A stretch of DNA of 7,764 bases from Armatimonadota bacterium (GTDB taxonomy: Bacteria; Armatimonadota; Chthonomonadetes; Chthonomonadales; Chthonomonadaceae). Location of the stretch: the NCBI GenBank assembly GCA_026392135.1, contig JAPLCR010000701.1, positions 1 through 7,764 on the forward strand. Direction: 5' to 3'. Made by a program: the position numbers and the translations under genes. Of this stretch, positions 1 to 5,174 are shown piece after piece. The notes below the pieces were generated by a model. It searched no databases. It saw nothing but the letters and a program-made list of their open reading frames with translations, and was not told the origin of the DNA. Within the stretch, counting starts at the first letter, position 1; every line of letters begins with the position of its first letter.

Positions 1-1
1 G

Positions 2-406
2 ACGTATGACGCCGCTTACCAACTCCTCGCCCAACAGACGGCAAGCAACTACTCTACGCAGACGTATGACGCAGTAGGGAACATCTTGTCGAAGGCGGAG
101 CAGGTCAGCGGTAGTCCGATGACGTTCACGTACAACGTTCGGAACCAGATAACCACGATGAAGCAGGTAGGCGCAACGACGAGCTACAACTACGCGAATA
201 CGGGGTACTTGCGCTCCGAGACGTTAGGAGCGAGTGTAACGACCTATTCGTACAACGTCTCGCTGTGGATGACGAGAGTGAACGCTAGCGGCTCTCTCTC
301 GACCTACACGTACCGTGCAGGCGGGAAGCGTATTAGCGGGATAGAGTCGGGCGGAACTCTCACGACCTACATCTGGGACGGCGAGGACTATCTCGGCGAG
401 TATTAA
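2..406 (+). CDS. C-terminal end of an RHS/YD-repeat shell protein (5' end outside window)
   Basis: The frame is open from the left edge and gives 134 residues before TAA at 404-406. It is full of YD-repeat signatures: TYDA at residues 1-4 and again at 21-24, then GN/TFTYN, SYNYAN, TTYSYN, STYTYRAGGKR and finally TTYIWDGEDYLGEY. Such repeats form the beta-strand shell of RHS and Tc toxin proteins, which encloses a C-terminal cargo (family knowledge). In ordinary RHS proteins the WDG..L.EY segment runs straight on into the core ending with DPxGL; here a stop codon follows LGEY and the core restarts as a separate gene at 474. A TTG at 86 and the ATG codons inside the frame are not credible starts because YD homology extends upstream of them to the edge. 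The same end, including the stop, is found again at 5131, which argues that the stop is not a sequencing error. Confidence 0.88.
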   Translation, partial: TYDAAYQLLAQQTASNYSTQTYDAVGNILSKAEQVSGSPMTFTYNVRNQITTMKQVGATTSYNYANTGYLRSETLGASVTTYSYNVSLWMTRVNASGSLSTYTYRAGGKRISGIESGGTLTTYIWDGEDYLGEY

Positions 407-443
407 AATCGGAACCATGCGTGCAACTTTTGGAGTTGTGGTT

Positions 444-860
444 ACGTCTCAATAGGTAGAAGGAGTGTGTGTTATGGCGATGAAAGTAGTATATGCCACA
501 GTGAATGGTCGTGTGCTATCTCAAACGAGAAGCGGTGTGCGAAGTTTCTACTCGCTCGACCCGTTAGGCAACACTCGCGCCCTGTATGACAACACGCAGA
601 CGAAGACGGACACGTTTACCTACACGCCGTTTGGAACCGTGACCAGACCCACAGGAACGACCCCGACCCCGTTTCAGTGGAATGGAGGGAGTGGCTACTA
701 CCAGAACTCCGCTACTCGCGTCTATGTCAGAGCGAGGAACTACTACGCCAACTTAGGCAAATGGTCAACTCAAGACCCCATTGGCTTTGATGGAGGAGAC
801 TTCAACCTCTACAGATATGTACACAATAGAGTTGTGATAGCGACGGATCCGAGCGGGTTG
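444..860 (+). repeat. RHS core repeat unit, copy 1 of 4
   Basis: The unit is the leader plus the core through DPSGL. The other copies are 2361-2776, 5145-5561 and 7327-7739. Long stretches are identical at base level, and similarity ends sharply at the DPSGL codons, after which tails diverge. Recombination between copies would swap tails while keeping core and start signals. Flanking tails and partner genes look more AT-rich than the core by eye. Confidence 0.85.
458..473 (+). promoter_or_regulatory. Shine-Dalgarno and leader of cassette 1
   Basis: AGAAGGAG at 458-465 lies 8 bases before ATG 474. The same element precedes the other cores with the same 8-base spacing: 2374-2381 for ATG 2390, 5159-5166 (first base differs) for ATG 5175, and 7340-7347 for ATG 7356. 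The in-frame GTG at 465 overlaps the Shine-Dalgarno itself and is therefore rejected as the start. A short conserved stretch, roughly CGTCT-A-TRG, lies about 10-14 bases further upstream in all four copies. Confidence 0.85.
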
Positions 861-1151
861 TTAACAGATCAATGTAAATCCACACCTGTCCGTGACCAAA
901 TAAATTGTTGGGACAAATTTTGCGCTAAAGTTGAAGGAAGTGATTCTAGGCATTGTAATGGCGACGAATGGAATAGCTGTGTCCAATGGTGCCGTGGCCA
1001 AAACAACGTAAAGTACTGTTGCCAGACTAAGCATATTTTGAACCAATGTCAATGTGTTCATGATCCGTTTGACCATAATCCTTGCCATCCTCCCCATGAT
1101 CCTTGCGCTGAAGCAAACGATCACCAGCATTCTGGAGCCTCTGTATGTTAA
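474..1151 (+). CDS. Cassette 1: separately initiated RHS core with truncated cysteine-rich tail
   Basis: Residues 1-129 are an RHS-repeat-associated core: SLDPLGNTRALYD (28-39), FTYTPFGTV (48-56), RVYVRARNYYANLGKWSTQDPIGF (82-105), NLYRYV (111-116) and DPSGL (125-129). Arg86/88, Asp101 and Asp125 lie where the RHS/TcC aspartyl self-cleavage residues normally are, so release of the tail after Leu129 is predicted from family knowledge. The tail begins at base 861 and has 13 cysteines in 96 residues, with YCC and CxC patterns seen also in cassettes 2 and 3. No signal peptide or known toxin domain is visible. The frame ends at TAA 1149-1151, but removing one T in TGTTAAG rejoins a second cysteine-rich frame up to 1479, giving about 334 residues, close to the 382 and 357 of its relatives. 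The encoded product is therefore probably a frameshifted version. Start 474 was chosen for its Shine-Dalgarno. Confidence 0.85.
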   Translation: MAMKVVYATVNGRVLSQTRSGVRSFYSLDPLGNTRALYDNTQTKTDTFTYTPFGTVTRPTGTTPTPFQWNGGSGYYQNSATRVYVRARNYYANLGKWSTQDPIGFDGGDFNLYRYVHNRVVIATDPSGLLTDQCKSTPVRDQINCWDKFCAKVEGSDSRHCNGDEWNSCVQWCRGQNNVKYCCQTKHILNQCQCVHDPFDHNPCHPPHDPCAEANDHQHSGASVC

Positions 1152-1479
1152 GTCCTGTATAAGACAGCATGAGAAATGTCATTTGCCTCATAGCGCCTGT
1201 CAAGGCGATGGCGACTTGACAAAGTTTTTGCCTGGGATGCAAGCACAAGGAGAGTGCGTGTGCTACTATGCAGAAATACAATGCTTGCGGCGTACTGGTC
1301 CAGGAATATGTCGAAGCCACCCGAATCCGAAGCTCTGTCAGGATATTCTCAAAAAACGTATTAATCAGCTTTGTTGCGGTATGGATTGGTATTGTGGACA
1401 AGCGGGATCGCCGGGTTGCAAGGCGATACTTGGTCTAAATTGCAACCCGAATATGCCCCTACCTATCGTATTCGATTAA
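1150..1479 (+). pseudogene. Out-of-frame remainder of the cassette 1 cysteine-rich tail
   Basis: Directly after the stop of cassette 1, the +1 frame reads KSCIRQHEKC, then GECVCYYAEIQC, GICRSHPNPKLC, QLCCGMDWYCG and GCKAILGLNC, ending at TAA 1477-1479. These match modules in the intact tails: CESCIGRDYYYKC in cassette 3, and DCVEAWCG with NCRSVMGLGVC in cassette 2. Joined across one extra base at about 1148, the module reads SVCKSCIRQHEKC, which restores the missing first cysteine of the CxxC pair. It has no Shine-Dalgarno or plausible start of its own at the junction; the ATG at 1054 in this frame lies inside cassette 1 and is not convincing. It is thus best read as the second half of a broken gene. 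A sequencing or assembly error at one base would give the same picture. Confidence 0.75.
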
Positions 1480-1510
1480 GTTAGGTTTGGCACTAAACGG
1501 TTCCAGTCTA

Positions 1511-1733
1511 TTTGAGATATTAAGGTTGTGAGTGTGAGCAAGGATACAAGCCATCTCTCATATACTCATTGACCAACGGAGTTCTCTGGTAAGCGGTTCA
1601 GATAAGGTAGGTGGAGTTATGCCCACCTTCGACTAATTGTGCAGTCAAGAGATTGACAGTATATACCAGAACAGCATATACAATCGAATAAGCCTCTACA
1701 CAAACTTTGGATATGCGGTCTTAATATCTCAAA
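1511..1733. repeat. Pair of 14-base exact inverted repeats, 195 bases apart
   Basis: TTTGAGATATTAAG at 1511-1524 is the exact reverse complement of CTTAATATCTCAAA at 1720-1733. The enclosed 223-base segment has no gene and no obvious target-site duplication at its ends. It could be a small MITE-like element, or an alternative pairing partner of the leader hairpin whose 5' arm is the right-hand repeat. Confidence 0.5.
1653..1682 (+). promoter_or_regulatory. Candidate sigma-70-type promoter for the 1769 gene
   Basis: A perfect -35 hexamer TTGACA (1653-1658) is followed after 18 bases by TATACA (1677-1682), overlapping TACAAT at 1679-1684. It would start transcription about 75-80 bases before ATG 1769, upstream of the 1725-1754 hairpin. 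Only the motif match supports it. Confidence 0.4.
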
Positions 1734-1754
1734 GTGTGTTCGCATTTTGAGATA
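1725..1754 (+). promoter_or_regulatory. Leader hairpin abutting the ribosome binding site of the 1769 gene
   Basis: TATCTCAAA (1725-1733) pairs perfectly with TTTGAGATA (1746-1754), and the bases between extend the stem (G-T, T-A, G-C, T-G) to about 13 pairs around a GTTC loop. Its last base is the first base of the AAGGAG Shine-Dalgarno (1754-1759). No T-run follows, so a terminator is unlikely; a translational control or mRNA-stability role is possible. The 3' arm sequence TTTGAGATA also occurs at 1511-1519. Confidence 0.5.
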
Positions 1755-1768
1755 AGGAGATTGTCTGG

Positions 1769-2308
1769 ATGAAATGGCGCATTGCATTGCTCACTTTTTT
1801 TTCCTTATTGGTCGCGGCAATGATTGTTCAATACAGTCGCGATCGCTTACCTGTTATGATAATCAAGAGCATTAAGGGAACAGAAAAAGAAAGGGTTCTC
1901 TCAGAGACGCTTACAGCAATAAAAGCGGCTGGCAAAATGAGACTGTTTCATGAAAAAACTGCTGTAACAATACTATTTGACCAGATTTCAAAACAGTCTC
2001 AAGTAAGATTTTGTGTTCACGCCCCTGATGCCCCTGACAAACAGGTGACTATCGGCAAGGTGGTATTTGAGGAGAGAGGAGTGGAACCTGCTTCTATACA
2101 AGGCGATGATCTTTCCAACGCTATAGGGGTAGCGTATAGATATCTATATCAACGCGGGAAAAGCCTACAGAGTAGCGAAGTATCGGTCAACCGCTATGAG
2201 CAAGGGTACGTAGTGTGGATTACGGATATTCCTGCCAGTCCGGGTATGCATACAGGCATTCTTCTGTCGCCTACTTTCAAAGTAACAGATATTATTCCGG
2301 GAGCCTAA
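1769..2308 (+). CDS. Small single-pass membrane protein of unknown function, partner of cassette 1
   Basis: This gene encodes 179 residues. It starts at ATG 1769 with AAGGAG 9 bases upstream. Residues 2-4 (KWR) give a positive N-end, residues 5-20 form one hydrophobic segment with no clear cleavage or lipobox cysteine, and RDR follows; the remainder is a soluble domain presumably outside the cytoplasmic membrane (inference). That domain has a single cysteine, an amphipathic stretch LSETLTAIKAAGKM, and a C-terminal part reading VSVNRYEQGYVVWITDIP that looks like beta strands. I do not recognise the family and see no similarity to the other two partner proteins. It lies between cassettes 1 and 2, 81 bases before the cassette 2 start, in the slot where orphan Rhs-CT loci normally carry an immunity gene. 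The immunity role is inference only. It has its own leader hairpin and promoter candidate. Confidence 0.85.
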   Translation: MKWRIALLTFFSLLVAAMIVQYSRDRLPVMIIKSIKGTEKERVLSETLTAIKAAGKMRLFHEKTAVTILFDQISKQSQVRFCVHAPDAPDKQVTIGKVVFEERGVEPASIQGDDLSNAIGVAYRYLYQRGKSLQSSEVSVNRYEQGYVVWITDIPASPGMHTGILLSPTFKVTDIIPGA

Positions 2309-2373
2309 GAACTTGTACCAAGTGAGTACTAGGTTTTGGTAACTCCCGATGAGGTAGAAGCGTCTTAATGGTT

Positions 2374-2389
2374 AGAAGGAGTGTGTGTA
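2374..2389 (+). promoter_or_regulatory. Shine-Dalgarno of cassette 2
   Basis: AGAAGGAG at 2374-2381 lies 8 bases upstream of ATG 2390, within the conserved leader shared by all four cassettes (CGTCTTAATGG at 2361-2371 just upstream). The GTG at 2381 is in frame but overlaps this site. Confidence 0.85.
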
Positions 2390-3538
2390 ATGGCGATGAA
2401 AGTAGTATATGCCACAGTGAATGGTCGTGTGCTATCTCAAACGAGAAGCGGTGTGCGGAGTCTCTACTCGCTTGACCCGTTAGGCAACACACGCGCTCTG
2501 TACGACAACACGCAGACGAAGACGGACACGTTTACCTATACCCCGTTTGGAACCGTCGCAACTCATGTAGGAACGACCACGACCCCGTTTCAGTGGAATG
2601 GGGGCAATGGCTACTACCAGAACTCGACTACTCGCGTCTATGTCAGAGCGAGGAACTACTACGCCAACTTAGGCAAATGGTCAACTCAAGACCCCATTGG
2701 CTTTGATGGAGGAGACTACAACCTCTACCGCTATGTCAAGAATAGAGTCGTCACCATGAACGATCCGAGCGGATTGGATCCATGCAGTGACGGTAGTTGC
2801 GATGGTCCTGGTAGGGGCAGGAGCAATTGCTCTGGTGCAGGGAACCTACCGGGCGACCAACAGTGTTGTCAGTGGTTCGGCTCAGACTGGGAAGGCTGTG
2901 GTCCGCACTTTAGGGAGTTTGAGAAAAAATGCGGCGGAACTGGCTGTATGAAGTATTGTTGCCACAACAAGGTAAGCGGAGATTATCGGAACCCATGTAT
3001 TAAAAATTGCCAACCAAGGATAGGTAAACCCAACGATCCCTGGGGAGATTTCCCTTTTCCACCCAACGATTGTGGTAATTCGTATTGGAGACAGGATTGT
3101 GACGCATGTGTCGCTAACGCCTGTTGGCCAGACGAAAATTGCTACGCATTTTATGATCCTATCATCTGCGGTGGCAAACCTCGTAAGCATGGGGGCATTA
3201 TAGGCTCTAACCCTGGGTATTGCAAGGGGGCTAGCAAGAATTATGATAGTTGCATGGATTGTGTGGAAGCGTGGTGCGGCGTCCATGTGCCCAAGAAAGC
3301 TGTTCCAAACTGTAGAAGTGTGATGGGACTAGGTGTGTGTGGACCACCGCCTGGTTCACCAGATGAAGCGAGACACAAATGTTGGATTGGGGGAAACCCT
3401 TCTAATGATGATATTGGTTGGTGTTATCAATGTTACCGTGAGTATTGTGTTGCCCACGGTGTACCTAAGGATACGTGTGATAGTTGGGCTCACTCGACCT
3501 GTGGTACTTATAAACCACCTCCTATATATCGTTTTTAG
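2390..3538 (+). CDS. Cassette 2: RHS core with intact 253-residue cysteine-rich tail
   Basis: This gene encodes 382 residues from ATG 2390. Residues 1-129 repeat the RHS core of cassette 1 almost exactly (SLDPLGNTRALYD, YTPFGTV, RARNYY, DPIGF, DPSGL), with a different short block ATHVGTTTT after FGTV that is shared with cassette 4. After DPSGL the tail carries 30 cysteines in 253 residues. It contains repeated modules of the type C-x2-C-x3-[WY]-C: CDACVANAC, CMDCVEAWC and CYQCYREYC, each followed by spaced cysteines, plus MKYCC in its first half. Such density suggests disulfide-stabilised or metal-binding folding; no known toxin domain or catalytic motif is recognisable. There is no signal peptide, so export would need the RHS shell or another route. 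It is followed by the membrane-anchored protein at 3760. Tail function is unknown; a toxin or a surface-binding tip are both possible. Confidence 0.88.
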   Translation: MAMKVVYATVNGRVLSQTRSGVRSLYSLDPLGNTRALYDNTQTKTDTFTYTPFGTVATHVGTTTTPFQWNGGNGYYQNSTTRVYVRARNYYANLGKWSTQDPIGFDGGDYNLYRYVKNRVVTMNDPSGLDPCSDGSCDGPGRGRSNCSGAGNLPGDQQCCQWFGSDWEGCGPHFREFEKKCGGTGCMKYCCHNKVSGDYRNPCIKNCQPRIGKPNDPWGDFPFPPNDCGNSYWRQDCDACVANACWPDENCYAFYDPIICGGKPRKHGGIIGSNPGYCKGASKNYDSCMDCVEAWCGVHVPKKAVPNCRSVMGLGVCGPPPGSPDEARHKCWIGGNPSNDDIGWCYQCYREYCVAHGVPKDTCDSWAHSTCGTYKPPPIYRF

Positions 3539-3759
3539 TAGAGTAGCAATTGAGACTGTTGCAACACATAAAAACTTCTCAGTGACTGCACTAACGACTG
3601 ATTAAAATAATTAGCTGCGATAAGACAATACGATTCAGAGCGTACTCAATCCTCCTCTCTGTATAGGTCACGCAAAGTGTAACAGTGGTTATTGTTGACA
3701 AGGTTAGCCTCTAGACGTTCCATCTCAACACGCGTATCGCAGGGCGTGAGGAGGAATAT
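3539..3759 (+). other. 221-base gap without a gene
   Basis: No supported coding region or strong terminator hairpin is seen. A perfect TTGACA (3695-3700) lies 59 bases before the next start but has no good -10 at 16-18 bases. GAGGAGGA (3748-3755) is the Shine-Dalgarno for ATG 3760. Confidence 0.5.
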
Positions 3760-4575
3760 ATGCGTCAAAGATATTACGTAGTACTAGCTGTATGCCTATT
3801 AGTGCTAATTTCTATAGTGAATTTTGCGTACACTCATTTACGTCCATCTCGTAGTAACGTCAGTCTCTGTAGAGATTGTACCGATATAAACGCGGGAAAC
3901 CTCGGTCTTGAGCAATCGAAAGCGGTTGGTACAATGGAACATGGGCTTGTTTCTGCGCCACCTCAAACGCCACCGGAAAAGCTCGGCGAAACGCAATTAG
4001 AGCGTATGTTGTCCGATAGACCTGAAATGCGTCCCTTTATCACACGCGGAGATGCTGTCTGGAACTGGTGTGTCAAGCAATTCGCGGGAGGAGACACAAA
4101 GATACCCATTGATTGGTCAAGCGTTCCCCCGATGGAGCCGAACGTGGAATCGGAATCCGGCCCCGGCGATTTATCACACCATGGCGAGATAAGTGTCCGG
4201 CGCATAGCGACCATTGGGCTACATACAGACTCCCCGCGATATGGCGAAGATATGTGGGGGAATGTAATTTTCGAGTTGTGCAACGCACAACTCTATCGTG
4301 AACATAAAGCGGTTTCGCAGTGGGCGTACACCGCTCATCCATCTAAGCAAGAGTATATTCGAAGAAGCGCCTATGTCGAGTATCTGGCTGCTGTACGGAC
4401 GAAACGTTTCTATGACAGTCTCTGGAAGCCCAATATGGACAGGCTTGGAATTCACTCTCGTCCCTATAATTTGTGTTGGAACGTAGGTATATCTGATCAG
4501 TTTGACGAGTGGCTTAGGAATGTAGATACAAGTGGCTACGCCAAAGATTTCGAGGCGGATGTTAACTTTCGGTGA
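3760..4575 (+). CDS. Membrane-anchored partner protein, same family as the lipoprotein at 6413
   Basis: This gene encodes 271 residues from ATG 3760, with GAGGAGGA ending 4 bases before the start. MRQRYY gives a positive N-end, residues 7-24 form a hydrophobic signal-anchor, and a CRDC pair (37, 40) and a proline-rich linker (67-72) follow. The soluble domain runs from about 76 to 250. It matches the lipoprotein encoded at 6413 in three blocks: GETQLERMLSDRPEMRPFI with GDAVWNW and KQFAGG (76-111), WGNVIFELCNAQ (166-177), and VEYLA..RTK with LWKPNMDRLGI and DEWL (206-253). Conserved Trp and charged residues suggest a folded domain, but no known catalytic motif is evident. It lies directly after cassette 2 in the position of a cognate immunity or chaperone gene. 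That role is inferred from order only; I do not recognise the family. Confidence 0.87.
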   Translation: MRQRYYVVLAVCLLVLISIVNFAYTHLRPSRSNVSLCRDCTDINAGNLGLEQSKAVGTMEHGLVSAPPQTPPEKLGETQLERMLSDRPEMRPFITRGDAVWNWCVKQFAGGDTKIPIDWSSVPPMEPNVESESGPGDLSHHGEISVRRIATIGLHTDSPRYGEDMWGNVIFELCNAQLYREHKAVSQWAYTAHPSKQEYIRRSAYVEYLAAVRTKRFYDSLWKPNMDRLGIHSRPYNLCWNVGISDQFDEWLRNVDTSGYAKDFEADVNFR

Positions 4576-4957
4576 CACTGAAAATATGATTTTACAGATT
4601 ATACCAGACTAGACAAACTAGTGAGCCGCTTTTGCGTAGTATCCACTATCTGCATCTCGCCAGTACGCAAGGCAACCACGCCGTGAACCTGAGTGCCCCC
4701 TTGTCAGACCGCAAAAAAAGTGGGATCCGTTGATTTTTATGGAGTACGGACAGTCCTATTTGATTAAAAGAATGCTCCGGTTTCTATGACGCTTGCATTA
4801 TCGGTATCAAAGCGCAGATACAATAGTATAGTGTTTTCCACTTCAAGTGGCATTGAATTAGGTAAAGCATTGAAATAGCCTGTCGCAAAAGCAGGAATTT
4901 CTGTATCAACTGCCGAACTCTCCTACACATCCTGCACTGAAGAGCAGCCGCGCCGAG
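4576..4957 (+). other. 382-base stretch without an intact gene
   Basis: No intact gene is seen on either strand. It contains a possible minus-strand gene remnant (4764-4922) and a 13-base palindrome CCACTTCAAGTGG (4838-4850). The right end is the breakpoint where YD-repeat homology begins (about 4958). Confidence 0.5.
4764..4922 (-). pseudogene. Possible C-terminal gene remnant on the minus strand
   Basis: On the minus strand 52 codons are open between an in-frame TAG (4923-4925) and the stop TAA (4764-4766), reading in part FATGYFNALPNSMPLEVEN and LLYLRFDTDNASVIETG. The composition is protein-like, with alternating hydrophobic strands and a balanced acidic content, but there is no convincing start or Shine-Dalgarno and I recognise no family. 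It may be the degraded end of an inverted gene left by rearrangement, or chance. Confidence 0.22.
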
Positions 4958-5131
4958 AACGTAACGACCTACTCGTACAACGTCTCGCTGTGGATGACGG
5001 GAGTGAACGCGAGCGGCTCTCTCTCGACCTACACCTATCGTGCAGACGGGAAGCGCATCAGCGGGATAGAGTCGGGCGGAACTCTCACGACCTACATCTG
5101 GGACGGCGAGGACTATCTAGGCGAGTATTAA
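4958..5131 (+). pseudogene. 5'-truncated second copy of the YD-repeat shell end
   Basis: The frame reads NVTTYSYNVSLW, ASGSLSTYTYRADGKR and LTTYIWDGEDYLGEY, then TAA at 5129-5131. It is the same segment as bases 236-406, with about nine base differences over 180 aligned bases (236-415 against 4961-5140) and no gap. Seven of the nine are synonymous. Upstream of about 4958 the similarity ends and no start or Shine-Dalgarno is present, so this is a fragment rather than a gene. It lies 43 bases before the start of cassette 3, in the same arrangement as 2-406 relative to cassette 1. This shows that shell end, leader and core were duplicated or recombined as a block, with the split already present. 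Confidence 0.8.
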
Positions 5132-5140
5132 AATCGGAAC
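4961..5140 (+). repeat. 180-base direct repeat of 236-415
   Basis: Bases 4961-5140 and 236-415 align end to end without gaps at about 95 percent identity by eye. The repeat covers the last 56 codons of the YD shell, the stop codon and the first bases after it (AAATCGGAAC). Identity continues past the stop, so the non-coding junction was copied as well. Confidence 0.85.
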
Positions 5141-5158
5141 ACAGCGTCTATAAAGGTA

Positions 5159-5174
5159 TGAAGGAGTGTGTGTT
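5159..5174 (+). promoter_or_regulatory. Shine-Dalgarno of cassette 3
   Basis: GAAGGAG at 5160-5166 lies 8 bases before ATG 5175, matching the other cassettes. The leader upstream (CGTCTATAAAGG, 5145-5156) is the shared element with small changes. Confidence 0.83.

Larger units (their letters stand above)
1480..1768 (+). other. 289-base non-coding gap with inverted repeats and a promoter candidate
   Basis: No supported gene is seen here. The gap holds a 14-base exact inverted repeat (1511-1524 against 1720-1733), a small hairpin AGGTGG/CCACCT (1609-1614 with 1623-1628, 8-base loop, no following T-run), a candidate promoter (1653-1682), a strong hairpin (1725-1754) and the Shine-Dalgarno AAGGAG at 1754-1759 that serves ATG 1769. 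Confidence 0.6.

Noticed and set aside
465..473. In-frame GTG start nine bases upstream of cassette 1 (also 2381 and 5166)
   Set aside because: The GTG overlaps the Shine-Dalgarno AGAAGGAG, leaving no binding site upstream; cassette 4 lacks this GTG but keeps the ATG at the same spacing.
861..1401. Minus-strand open frames across the cassette 1 tail
   Set aside because: They mirror the cysteine-rich coding strand and show no start signal or family motif.
1609..1628. Hairpin AGGTGG/CCACCT as a terminator for cassette 1
   Set aside because: The stem has only six pairs, the loop is eight bases and no T-tract follows.
3695..3700. TTGACA upstream of the 3760 gene, and likewise at 6336-6341 before the lipoprotein gene
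   Set aside because: The first has no acceptable -10 hexamer at 16-18 bases, and the second has its best match at 20 bases; not enough to call promoters.
3963..4578. Several minus- and plus-strand open frames inside the 3760 gene
   Set aside because: The 3760 frame has a Shine-Dalgarno, an anchor and a homologue at 6413; the others are shadows.
4838..4850. Palindrome CCACTTCAAGTGG
   Set aside because: A one-base centre cannot form a useful hairpin, no T-run follows, and no second copy was seen; probably chance.
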